Below are positions 23,732-34,425 of a DNA stretch of 64,000 nt, piece by piece. Numbering within the stretch: position 1 is the first letter of the stretch; the number at the start of each line of letters is the position of its first letter. The notes beneath the pieces were generated by a model. The model was given only the letters and a program-made list of their open reading frames with translations, did not search any database and had not been told where the DNA came from. Where the stretch lies: the NCBI GenBank assembly GCA_020881915.1, contig JAJFPB010000014.1, positions 248,001 through 312,000 of the forward strand, in the 5' to 3' direction. Made by a program: the position numbers and the translations under genes. The DNA comes from Paramyrothecium sp. XJ0827 (taxonomy: Eukaryota > Ascomycota > Sordariomycetes > Hypocreales > Stachybotryaceae).

Positions 23732-25147
23732 TTGAAGTCGATGAAAATGGAGGAAGAGCCGAGTTTTCAGAACGTTCCGGAGCCTCGACAGGATCGAGAA
23801 GGAGTCATAGGCAAGCAAGTGTCTATATCGATGCACCAACTCGATCCCACGGCTACTGATCCACACCCGGAGTCCTCCACGAATGGCAGGAGTCTCACAA
23901 CGAACGAATCCGAGCGAAGTCATAACAACATGAAGGAGGAAATCCACCCCCCACCAGATGGAGGCTATGGATGGATATGCGCCGTCTGTGTCTGTGTTAT
24001 CAATATACACACCTGGGGTCTTAGCTCCAGCTACGGCATATTCCTTGCCCATTACATCGCCAATGATGTCTTTCCGGGCGCGACCTCCGTGGAATATGCA
24101 TTCATCGGCTCCCTCAGTATGGGGTGCGCGATGCTCGTCTCACCACTTGCAACGTTCGCAACCAGACACTTGGGCGTGAAAGCCACGTTGTGTATTGGGA
24201 TGGCGTTGGAGACTGCAAGTTTAGTCGCCGCCAGCTTTGCAACTGAGATTTGGCAACTTTTCCTGACACAAGGGGTTCTTTTCGGACTCGGAATGGGCCT
24301 TTTGTTCGTACCATCTGTTACGATCGTTCCTCAATGGTTCACTACCAAGCAGTCGCTGGCCAACGGACTCTCCGCCAGTGGTACTGGCCTTGGTGGCGTG
24401 CTGTACTCGTTTGCATCCGAAGCTATGATACGGAATCTTGGCCTCCCCTGGGCATTTAGAATACTTGGCGTACTAGTCTTTGTCGCGAACGGCATATCTA
24501 TTATGCTGATCAAAGACCGGCACAAGATCATCAAATCGAACCAGCATGCGTTCAAGATTGCTCTGCTCAAACGAACCGACTACATTTTGCTTGCTGGTTT
24601 CGGTTGGTTCAGTATGTTTGGCCACCTGACTCTGGTTTACAGCTTGGCAAACTACGCGAGCAGTGTTGGATTGAGCTCCTCACAAGGTGCGCTCGTAACA
24701 GCGCTTTTCAATCTCGGTCAGGCAATTGGTCGGCCGTTGATAGGATACTTTAGTGACCGCACCGGACGCATCACCATGGCCATGTCCATGACATTCTTAG
24801 CCGGCGCGCTTTCTTTCGCCCTCTGGACAAACTCTCGGGTCTACGGGGTCCTCATCCTCTTTGCAACTGTGAGTGGCGGTGTTGCGGGGACTTTCTGGAG
24901 CACGATCGGGCCCATAGTCGCGGAGGTGGTGGGATTGAGAGATGTTCCTGCAGCGTTAAATCTCATGTGGGTTATGATCGTGTTGCCTTGTACATTCAGC
25001 GAGCCGATTGCCTTGCAGATCGTGAAGGCAACGGGGGGTTTTCTGGGTACCCAGATCTTTGTGGGCTTTACTTATGTTTTGGCTGGCACGTGTCTCCTAA
25101 TTGCCTTGGTCCGAAGAAGAAAGACATCCTCAAATTCCAAGGCGTAG
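23732..25147 (+). CDS. Monocarboxylate-permease-like MFS transporter
   Basis: One exon of 471 residues. After a hydrophilic N-terminus of about 70 residues comes PPPDGGYGWICAV, the signature before helix 1 of the monocarboxylate porter (MCT/MCH) family. About 12 hydrophobic helices follow, with the usual MFS loop between helices 2 and 3 (CAMLVSPLATFATRHLGVK) and a counterpart in the second half (GRPLIGYFSDRTGRI). The hydrophobic end is followed by a basic tail (VRRRKTSS). Fungal members are named for mammalian lactate/pyruvate carriers. Their substrates vary (riboflavin for yeast Mch5, metabolites in gene clusters), so the substrate is unknown. A second start at 23744 (MEEEPSF) is possible. 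Its promoter region is shared with the ALAS gene. Confidence 0.88.
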   Translation: MKSMKMEEEPSFQNVPEPRQDREGVIGKQVSISMHQLDPTATDPHPESSTNGRSLTTNESERSHNNMKEEIHPPPDGGYGWICAVCVCVINIHTWGLSSSYGIFLAHYIANDVFPGATSVEYAFIGSLSMGCAMLVSPLATFATRHLGVKATLCIGMALETASLVAASFATEIWQLFLTQGVLFGLGMGLLFVPSVTIVPQWFTTKQSLANGLSASGTGLGGVLYSFASEAMIRNLGLPWAFRILGVLVFVANGISIMLIKDRHKIIKSNQHAFKIALLKRTDYILLAGFGWFSMFGHLTLVYSLANYASSVGLSSSQGALVTALFNLGQAIGRPLIGYFSDRTGRITMAMSMTFLAGALSFALWTNSRVYGVLILFATVSGGVAGTFWSTIGPIVAEVVGLRDVPAALNLMWVMIVLPCTFSEPIALQIVKATGGFLGTQIFVGFTYVLAGTCLLIALVRRRKTSSNSKA

Positions 25148-25982
25148 CCAAGTCAACATTGGCCAATACCAACTATCAAGCGAATAGGAAAAAATTGAAG
25201 TAGATTAAATAACGTACAGCCTCATTCCTAATTTAGTATCCTTTCTCTATGAGGCCCGTAATGTCTAGATTTATAAATGAACCCCCGTTTACAATTGATC
25301 GCTATCCTCCAATTACCTCTTCTGCAAATTTCAGTACCGCATCTGCATATTGCTCCTATTTTTTCTTTTGTCCCCACGGTGTATTTACTTATTTACGGCT
25401 TTTACTACCATTGAGATATTCCCAAATCCCTGACTTGCGTCACCCCCGGGTGACAAGCCTGGGGTTGGATCTAATGGTTCTATAATAGAATCAAGTGATT
25501 GGTGAAAATGGCACTGGAGTATCATGAATAAAGGTATAGCGATAATAACAAAAATTCTGTGGGAAAGTCCACTGCCAAGACATTATTTTGCGGATACAGT
25601 TTTGGCCTAGACGTTCTCGGCTTTCTGGTACAGTAGCTGAAAAAGAAGAGCCTATTTTTAAGATGGAAAACTCAATCCAAGTTTTTTTAATTCAGTTTAA
25701 ACCTTGATAATATTCAGGATGTCCCAGAGATGATAGACTGGAGAACTGTTTTCTATTTTATTCTCATAAGCCCCTGTCGTGTTTCTGAACTTGACGTTTC
25801 TAAACTGGTCTAATACGATGTTGAAGATGGAGTTATCAACTAAAGCCCGCCACCTTACCATCAGAACTTGTTTTCCAGCTACCTAGATAATCGGATTCAG
25901 TCACCTTTTTTGAGCCTTTTGAGTACCTATTTTAATGTACCTCGGTAGTGGAAGACTGCTCATATTAGGAATTCACCCCACT
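25148..25982. other. Intergenic between two convergent genes
   Basis: Rather AT-rich, with no frame beyond 80 codons and no motif. It contains the 3' ends of the permease and GH71 genes. Confidence 0.6.
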
Positions 25983-28900
25983 CTAGTACCCACAAACCTC
26001 CCAATGCTCCGGAGTCAATGCTACATCCTTGAAATGTCCAGGTTGTTGACCAAGTTTGACGAAGACATAGTCGATGCATTTGCAATATCTGGCACATGGT
26101 AAGCTTTTGTAATAAGGTTCTTGTTGGAAAACCCACCCTGGTGTGCCCATCGGCGGCTGCGGGCTGTGGCCATCTGGATATTGGAATACAGCATTGGGTC
26201 CATAGAGAATCTCTTTGAACTCATTAAGGGTCGTTGGTCCATCTTTGGTCAAATCGGGCGCGCAAATAGGTATGTTGAAGACGCCCGGGATCTTTGTCGG
26301 GTTTCGTGGATGCGCCAGGTTCGGGAGGTTGTTGATAAAGCTGTCCAGTGCAAACTCTTGCTTAAACAGCAAGCCGCCTTCCCTAAAAGCCGCAATGCTA
26401 CTAACGAAGGGGTCCTCCCACGCAATGTTGTGGTCAGTCATGGTAAGTTTCTAGATGGCATGGGATATTAGCATAAGCTCAATGAGGCACCAGAAACGGG
26501 GATCTGCGGCATGCACTAACATCATAGCCCAGAGGGTAGGCGGAAGTAAGGACGTGTGTTTTCGCCCAACCGGCTCCTTTCTGCAATTTCCAACTGGAAA
26601 GAGGAAGAAAAACAATCGTTAGTCATGGTTTGTTGAAATACATAGGGGGTTGTGTTGACCACAGATACTCACGCTTGGTAAAAGTAACCTCGCTGTTCGT
26701 CAGGCTGCCACCATTTAGAACCAAACTTCTCGCCGGGAAGGACGAGTTTGTCGACTAGTAAGTGGAGTAATCAGTATTGGAGAACACTCGACATTTTGCC
26801 AATAAGCTACTCACATTCTGCCCTTGACATTGGGAACGACATCAGAACAAGACCTTGTGCTCGCCAAGCCGCGTTGATTATACTGGCGAGCATGGGTCCA
26901 TGAACCAAGCCTTTGATTTCGCTCGGTGCAAGAACCGGAAATTTTGTGTTCGTGTTGAGCAATGGGACCTTTTCATCATCCAGGAACGATCCGAGCTTCA
27001 AAATCTCCTTGACGTCCATGACTTTACCGTTCGCGAGTTTGTGTTTACCAGTTGCGAAAAGGTCAATATGCATTTTTTCGATTGCCGTTGTTGCACTCGA
27101 ATAGATTGTATTCGCAGTTCTGTCCAGGTTAGCCGTTAGATTGGAAGTTAAGTAGATTTAACACGAACGATACGTACGTCTGTAACGCGGCAAGATCTTT
27201 GAACTCCACAGGGCTATCCATGTTGATTTGCACACCGTTCAAAAGGCCTCCGGCAAAGGCAGCCGCGGCACCGCCTGCGGGACCACCCAGACTGCCAAGC
27301 ATGCCGAGACCAGCGGTGATACCGTTGAACCACTGCTTTTGTGTGTTGCCTAGCGGGTTTTCTTCTTTCCAAAAATCGAGCAAGACTTTGGATGAGGTAG
27401 TTGCGAAAGCGAGCTGACTCGCCGTGAGGGCCGTGTAGATTGCATTGAGATACTAAATTAAGGAGTCAGTTGATGGTTCCTTGATTTTTCATGTAAGCAT
27501 GGACTGCAGAAAGCAACATACGTTGTTGACGTAAATCATCGATACCAAGATGTTTAGTTTTGCAGCGCTCTGGGGCGCAAACTCGGACACTGAATCGAAG
27601 TCCGCACAGTTTACCTGTTCACATTTAGAAGTGACAACACATTTATCCTCGCCCACACCAAGGGTTTCCCCAAGATTCCTATGCCAATCTTCTTCAGCCT
27701 TGGTTGAAGACAACCAAGCTATAGTGATACACGGTTAGTAAGTCCCACTCGGCAAATGCACATGATGAAGATAAGACCCAACACTCACTTTCAAGTACTT
27801 CGCTGGCCTTTGTATATCCCCAAAGGGCGGAAATGTTAGACTTTTCTGCATTTCTCTGGTCATCGCATGATGATTCCTTGGTCAGACCTTCAGCTGGCAG
27901 AGAGATCGGTGGCGGCGGCGGCGGTGGGAACTTGCACACGGGCGCCGGGCACACCCCCCAACCGCAGGTATAACCGCAGAGCAGACGGGCTGCAACCCGG
28001 CTGCTGCGGAAGCCTGGCTTCTCGCCGGTATATGTCGTGGGCACAGGCAAGAGGAGAGTTCCCACCGAGTCGCAGATACAGAGAGCTGTAGGGCAGTAGC
28101 CGTGCTTGCAGCCAAAGGCGCAAATCTCGTCGAGGGCCTTTTGGTCACCGGGCACTGTTACAGTTGCTCGACCCTTCGTACAGGACGGTGCCGTAAAAGG
28201 CGACACTTTCGAGATAATGGTTGGCAGCTTGACCATGCCACACTTACTGGGGGGGGCAGACTCCTGCTTTTCCAAAGCTGCACGTCACCGCACAGAGTCC
28301 TTCGAAATTGGAGTCCCGGTTGGCGGCGGGATAGCCCGGCGGGCCACGGACGAGGCCGATACTCTTATCCTTGCCCCATTGGGTGCACATGCAGGCTTCG
28401 ACAGGGCAGTAGTTGAGGCTGCAGGCGTTCTCGCAGAGCTCCTGGAAGTCGCCTATTCCAGTACCCTTGATACAGGGGGTAGACTTGTCGATCTTGACGG
28501 GAGGGCTGCGGGGGCTGATGCTCGGTCCCATTACACCGTAGACGGCCGGGTTGAAGTTGAAGTAACCCTCTTGGCATCCAGCGATGGGCTTGTCGCCCGT
28601 CAGTCCGACCACGGTGGCGGCGCCCCTCTTGATGTCGACCCGGACGGCGCCCGTGGCCTGCGTGTGGACGTATCCAAAGTAAACGCCCACGCCTCCTTCT
28701 GGCACGTAATGCCAGTTTGGCTTGAACACCTGCCCGCCCACAGTCACCTCGGCCGTCGCTGTGGAGCCGAGTTGGGCGGCGAAGAAGACGCCGTCAGTCA
28801 AGCCCGTGTACCACGGGCCCTCGGGCTGCATATGCGTGGCCGTGAAGGACGTCGTGCCACCGTCGTTGCACCCGGCGGATCGGGGCTGCAGCCGGTACCA

Positions 28901-29940
28901 GACATTGAGGCCCTCTTTGGAAACGAAGGCTGTGCCGGATCTATATAGCTCGGTCAGGTAGGGGAGGAAGGCCCGCCAGGCACCGTGCTCGAGGCCCCTG
29001 ACGTAGTTGAACGGGGCCTGGCCATAGTCTTTGCCAAGCGCAAGAAGCGAAGCCTCACCACGGATAGGCGCGATGTAATGCGACTCTCCGTAGTCGTTCC
29101 ACGAGATGATCTGGATCCATTCAGGCTGGACGTGCAGGGCCTGCACCCACCGCTCATACCACAGCGTCTCGCCGCGCCACAGCCAGTTCTTATCAAAGCC
29201 GGGGAGGTTCGTGTAGAACCACGGCGAGACGGGCATCATGTACGGCTCGCCTTTCAGAGCCACTTTGTAAGAAGCATCGACATAGGTATCCTTGCTTCCC
29301 CGGTCCGGCCACGCTGCCCAGTTGAAAAGGCCGTCTGCAACGCCCTTGCCCAGTCCGATGGCGATGGCGGCACCCTTGGACGACCAATCGGGTACGAAGA
29401 ACACCTTGTACTGGCTCTTGATGTAGTTCCACTCGTCCGCCTGGTCTGGCCCTTCAAACGTTGAAACGAGCGGCAGGGTGTTGTGCGTAACATACGTGCC
29501 CCGACCGGCATACAGGCGAAGTAGGGCAAGCACAGCATCCGGCTTCCAGGGCCCGCGGCCGGCATAGTCAAAGGAAAAGAGCAACTTGAATTTTTTGGCC
29601 TCCGCAGCTTTGAAGGCGAGATCGAGCTGCTTGTCGTTCATTGACTCTCCGTTGGCAATGTTGAGCGCAAAGGCGTCAATGCCTGACGTCTGGGCGAGGC
29701 CCATTTCGGTTTCCCAGGCAGCTTGGTCATAGTGAGCGGTGTTACCGACCTGTGTTTGACATGGTTAGCAGCGCTCACAATCTGTTGGGCCTATCCTTGG
29801 CCTCTTTTGCGGGAGGGGGACAACATGGTGAGTCTAGTCCGGGGCTAGGGGCATACCATAAAGTGCGCAAAGACGGCCTTGGCTTCGGCATAGCAAGCCA
29901 GTAACCCAAGGCACAGCGCAAAGATCAACATGACCTTCAT
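25983..29940 (-). CDS. GH71 alpha-1,3-glucanase (mutanase) with Cys-rich modules and a long unassigned tail; one 1-nt frame break
   Basis: Eight exons: 29857-29940, 27789-29749, 27522-27718, 27178-27452, 26815-27119, 26673-26754, 26521-26593, 25983-26450. All seven junctions are GT-AG and phase-consistent; product about 1,147 residues. Signal peptide: MKVMLIFALCLGLLACYAEA. The GH71 domain (about 22-400) shows AHFMVGNT, GIDAFALNIA and WNDYGESHY. From about 420 to 640 there are Cys-rich repeats of the form ELCENACSLNYCPVEACMCT, then a Pro run. Residues about 650-1,147, encoded by the small 3' exons, match no domain I can name (glycine-rich hydrophobic GITAGLGMLGSLGGPAGGAA). Exon 2 has one base too many at a G8 run, 28249-28256 (C8 in sense). 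Without it GVCPP-SKCGMVKLP reads on. The enzyme should be secreted and cut alpha-1,3-glucan of fungal walls. Confidence 0.85.
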
Positions 29941-31439
29941 GATAGGCGAACCTTGACCAGATTGGCTGGACAAGTAAACGCTGTGGGATGCAGGCGAGAT
30001 GAAAGAGAGTGTTGAAGCTACAAGGCCCCGGGTGACATATCTTGGGCTTATATATGTATATATGTATGAGGACCAAGAGCAGACAAGGCTCACTGTTGTA
30101 TCCTTGAGCATCGTGAAAACCCCCGATAAACTAGGCAAGGTGTTTTCAAGGTCTCGCGTTGTCGTAGCGAGGGCCCCGTTTAGGCAACGCTTTCATCAAT
30201 CTATCCACAGTAATACCATGCGAGTCCAGACTACCGTCTTTGCCACAATCAATAACGGAGGGGATGGCGGGATCGAATCACGATACTCTGTAAGGTCTCC
30301 ATAGTTTTAATCGGTTTGGCGAACCTCCATGGAAAATCCTTCAGCAGGCCGTGGAGTAGCGTGAAAACTAAGGCAGCTTGCTGCCAGGATGTATCGTGAT
30401 TTCTTGACAGCCTATCGTTCTACTAGGCATACCCGCTCTAAACTATGGGCAAATATCTTTATTTCATTTCACCATCTACAAACGGTTTGTTTGTCCCAGG
30501 GGAGGTTACAGCGGGGCTTAATTGTGACCATTGAATCGGGTTTCGTTGCCACCCCTCTCCATCCAGGGATCGGAGAATGTCCCATGTGCTCTCAAATAGA
30601 CGTAGTCCGGCATGATCGTGTTCTGTGCAACATTGTGGCAAGATCGTCTTGTGCGTAGCTCACTCAGATAGCGATCATTGGTCCGATGCCATTACTTACA
30701 TACTTGTGGCATGCGAGACTGCGGCACAGTATGTCAGCATTATCGACTGCGGCACAACAGCGAGGCTGCGGCACAGCATCAACGGAACCGAGATCCAAGT
30801 AAAATCTCCTGGAGATGGTTAGGCTATTTTTCCGAGCCGAGAGCTAGGCAGGGGAGACTACGGTTGTGTGCCTCGTTATGTCTTAGTCCATTCAATATCC
30901 CACTCCTTAGACCAGGGCTTGGGGACCACCACCTACAGAACACGGTATTCTCCTATGCGGCTTTTCCACCGCTTATCGTACGGCTATTCACATTGGTGGA
31001 ATCCAAGGCCGGAAGCCTCTTTTAATGCACAAAAGGTCATTCTCACTGTTTAACGAACCTGGAAAACGCCTGGCCTTCAAGGAGGATGATTTCAAAAGTT
31101 CTTGGTCGCCGAAACGCACCGCGCTAAACAGAGGACGGCGTCCTGAGCAGGGATCATGAATGCTAAAATTAGAGATCGCTTATCTGGCTTGGCCAGATCG
31201 AGATTGTTGAACTGGGAAATTCTTGTGCTCATCCTATCCTGCGCCGGATAGACGGGAAAGGTCTTGGCCTGGCTGTTTGTTGTCGCAGCTGCGTGCAGCA
31301 GTGGTTCGACGATGTCAAGAAACACGAGAACCTAACATGTGTTTCCAGCCGCAACAGAACGCAATGCGCCAAGTCGGATGATGGTACAGACGCCTTACAT
31401 GCAATTTATCGAGTCAAGAAGACATACGATCAATCAGCC
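29941..31439. other. Intergenic, promoter of the GH71 gene and unassigned sequence
   Basis: Nothing beyond short motif-free frames. TATATATGTATATATG lies at 30049-30065 in the GH71 upstream region. A threefold CTGCGGCACA repeat sits at 30717-30776. Confidence 0.5.
30717..30776. repeat. Three copies of an RRCTGCGGCACAR motif
   Basis: GACTGCGGCACAG, GACTGCGGCACAA and GGCTGCGGCACAG lie at 30717, 30745 and 30764, spaced 28 and 19 bases apart. Short, function unknown. Confidence 0.7.
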
Positions 31440-31570
31440 ACTTGAGCACGATATCTATTCTAAAGTTAACTTTCTTTCTTTCTTATTTCTTTAAAAATCT
31501 ATTAATATTTCTTTTATTCTCCTTTTATTTTTATTTTATCTTTCCTTTATTTTCCTTACTCGTACTTTCA
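31440..31570 (+). repeat. AT-rich polypyrimidine tract
   Basis: Nearly pure T/C/A on the plus strand (TTTCTTTCTTTCTTATTTC and similar). It resembles the reverse complement of the tract at 40.85 kb and faces the oppositely oriented tract at 32.45 kb. Confidence 0.65.
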
Positions 31571-32449
31571 CTGTACCTTACTTGGTTGGGCGTGAATAGT
31601 CTTTTAGTCGCCGCAATGTCATTAACCCTTTTGCCTTGACGTAGTGGTCTGGTGTCTGTGATGTCTTTACTCCTGACCTTGCTTGGTTGTGGCTTGGTCT
31701 GGGACGCGACTGGAGTCATGAGTAGATGTTCGGTGCTGGGTCATGAGGGTGGAAAAGGGTACCTTACCTTAGTATGAAACAAAGCAGAACAGTTCCAAGT
31801 TTGGCCTTGACTGGTCAAGCCGCACCTGAGCAGAGCGCGCGTAAGCATGGAGCTGGCTTGGTAGTCCTGCAGTCTTCGCAAACTTGCGTTACATTCACAT
31901 CACAAGCTGTGAGTTCCTGATTATCATTTGCAGTCCTGCGGATAATATTCTTAACCCTCCAACTTGTCTTTATTCTTATATCCCCCTAGCTCATGCACAA
32001 TTATCATCGGATCTACAATTGAACCTCCGTTTCCACGCTACTTTTGCTCACCTTACGAAAGGACCTGTTCGCGGGCCGACACGAACGAATCGGGCGATGC
32101 GAGATAAGACAAGATGAGATCGCATGACAAGGCACACACATGACGTTCCCACCTGCAACTCTACAACTTCACATTGCACCATGACTTTTATCTTCTTTTC
32201 CCTTAAAATAAAATAAAAAGCATGTCAAGGTACCTACACATTTCTAACGAAGTCTTACGCCGCTACACCCACTTTGATATCTTTTCACTGCAAGGTTCCC
32301 TCCCCCCTGCCCAACCACGTGAATGTCGACTCGCCCGTCGCCGCCATCAGTCTCTCATGTTTCTGAAGATTGCCAACCTCGGTGTGTTCCCGACCTCCAC
32401 ATTGTAGCCACACGACCCAGACCCTACCGCTGATGTCATGGAAGAGCTT
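31571..32449. other. Segment between two oppositely oriented AT-rich tracts
   Basis: No gene supported; frames are 78 codons or less and without motif. Base composition returns to normal here, unlike the flanking tracts. Confidence 0.5.
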
Positions 32450-32650
32450 CGTGTTGAATTATTAGAAGAAAATAAGATAGAAAATATAAGAAATTTTAAA
32501 TAACAATTTTCTGACTAGATTCTATTTTCATTAAGAAAATCTTAGAATTTCCTAATTTTTCTGTAAGTTTTTTCTTACATTTTTAGCAGAAAAATCTTAC
32601 ATTTCTGATTTATCTATAATTTTACTGTTGTATTTTCATTATTCTTTACA
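32450..32650 (-). repeat. AT-rich tract, purine-rich on the plus strand
   Basis: A strongly AT-rich 200-bp stretch with internal small inverted repeats, for example GTAAG-TTTTTT-CTTAC near 32561-32577. Its reverse complement (TTCTTATATTTTCTATC) resembles the tracts at 31.45 and 40.85 kb. Confidence 0.65.
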
Positions 32651-32853
32651 TGGATCCAGCAGCACCCTCCTGCTACCACGATGACTCCTCAGCCCTCCGC
32701 TTCCACAGTCGCAATCCCAAGCTAAGTGGCAGGTAGAATGTATTCACCAACGTGGAATACGACTTAGTAACATAGGCCTCAGCCATTCCCAAGCCGTGTG
32801 CTAATATCCCTACAACGACACGTGTGGATCGTGCGAACTGAACTTCCTTGCAA

Positions 32854-34019
32854 CTAATCTATCCAGTAATTCTTGTCCACCTCATCCAGCTTGCCAGGCT
32901 CTATTGGCGAATATGCAGCCTCGCCCGGAGAGATGCGAGCCTCCGAGGCGGCAAAGCGATCCCGGAGGTAATCATTGAATGTCGTAACCTTGACGTTGGG
33001 GAATAAGTGGTTGTGGATCTGGCTCTGCGGCCGCCGGAACTTGCCCTGTCCTTGCATGCCCTTGACGAGATACCAAAAGTCCACCGGAAACGGCGATTCG
33101 TTCGACAGGTTGTCCGGAGCCGTGGATGGATCCGCAATGACCTTGTGCATGTCGTCCACGGAGATGATTTTTTTGTGCACTGGCTTCTCGGTGTACTTTT
33201 CCAGGAGATCTGCAATCTCGTTGTGAGAAACGGTGTCGCTGACGAAGTTGAGGTACTGGTTCTGCGACTTCTCGGGTTCGCAAATGGTGGCAACTAGGAA
33301 CTCGGCGAAGTCGTCCATGTGCGTGTACTGTGCCTTGGCGCCGGGGTCGCCAATGATGTGCAGATCGTACTGGGACACGATCTTCTGCGTCCAGGGGCAC
33401 CAGACCTTTTCGCGGTCCTGATCGTAAAAGTCGCCGCAGCCGATAACCGTAAAGCTCATCTTCCCCTCCTCGACCGCCGGATGCAAGACGGCCTCTTCTA
33501 CGAGCCTAGGTGACAGTCAATAGCAGATCACTCTTGAGTGGTAGACGTTACTTTCTTTGCCTTTGAGTTCCACATCTGTAGAGACTATTAGTGGCCGCTC
33601 CCTCACAATACAGGCCCTCTCTGATTGCTTACCGGGTGTACGTAGCCTTGCGCATCGCCAGGCTTCCTGTAAATATGGTGCATGCCGTACTCACTTGGGT
33701 AAAATCTCTGCACGCCAGCATCTGCAGCCGCATCCTGGATTGTGCCCTGTGCTTCGAGAGCCTTGCCGTTCAGTGCACTCACGACGACGTCGACTCCCTT
33801 CAAAGCTGCAGCCAGGCCTTCCCTTGACAGATGGTCAAGATCAAATGTGATGGCCGACACCCTCTTCGGGTCGCCGTAGCCTTCGTATTTGCCGACCTTG
33901 TCCTTGGAAACGAAGCAACGGATGGAAAAGTTCTGGCTCTCGCAATTGATCAAGCTTTCCAGGATGCGCTGTCCAATCTGGCCGCTGGCGCCGAAGATGG
34001 CCACTCTGTTGAACCCCAT
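32854..34019 (-). CDS. Isoflavone-reductase-like (NmrA superfamily) NAD(P)-binding protein, one junction unresolved
   Basis: Exon 1, 33633-34019, starts at MGFNRVAIFGASGQIGQRIL, the Rossmann motif. It ends GDAQGYVHP at a clear donor (GTAAGC). A 24-nt exon, 33552-33575, encodes MWNSKAKK between acceptor CTACAG and donor GTAACG. Exon 3 should start after CCTAG at 33505. It continues LVEEAVLHPAVEEGKM, FTVIGCGDFYDQDREKVWCPW and ends at 32854. Exons 1 and 2 are phase 0, but exon 3 needs two preceding bases, so the frame is off by one. A non-standard donor eight bases later (GTCTAC) would repair it, as would a small indel. The family includes PCBER and isoflavone reductases that act on phenolic substrates; the fungal substrate is unknown. 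A second ATG at 34046 adds nine residues. Confidence 0.75.
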
Positions 34020-34425
34020 GGTCTTGCGACGTTTCATTGGTTCCATGTTTGTTTTACAAAAGATTTAGCAAGTTGTGATTCCGTCAAGGTTGCGGTGTAG
34101 TATTCCATGCCTCGGAGATGACGACAGGAAGACGTTATGTTGTATTCATCACTAGCGCGCGTGCTGTTGGCCCATTTTGAGAGTCCATGAATCATGACCC
34201 ACCTACATTATTGGGGATCCAGTGTCCTAAATGAGACATTGTGTGACTGGAATTCCAAAATCAACAAGAGAAACATTCAATTTATGTGCTAACAGGTCGA
34301 CTGGTTGGCGAAGGTCAGACTGGCTAACGGCTGTGATATTCGGCTACCGTGAGCCTTATCATGAACTGAAGTGAGTGACTATAATAACGGTCGATAATTT
34401 GATTGGTATGATATTGATAACATTC
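34020..34425. other. Intergenic, nothing supported
   Basis: Promoter of the isoflavone-reductase-like gene and 3' end of the thioesterase gene. No motif seen. Confidence 0.6.

Noticed and set aside
28106..28948. 280-codon plus-strand frame
   Set aside because: Antisense shadow of the GH71 exon 2; no domain and no start context.
31440..32650. RIP-mutated transposon
   Set aside because: The tracts are low-complexity pyrimidine sequence without any recognisable reverse transcriptase or transposase codons, so RIP cannot be told from simple sequence by eye.
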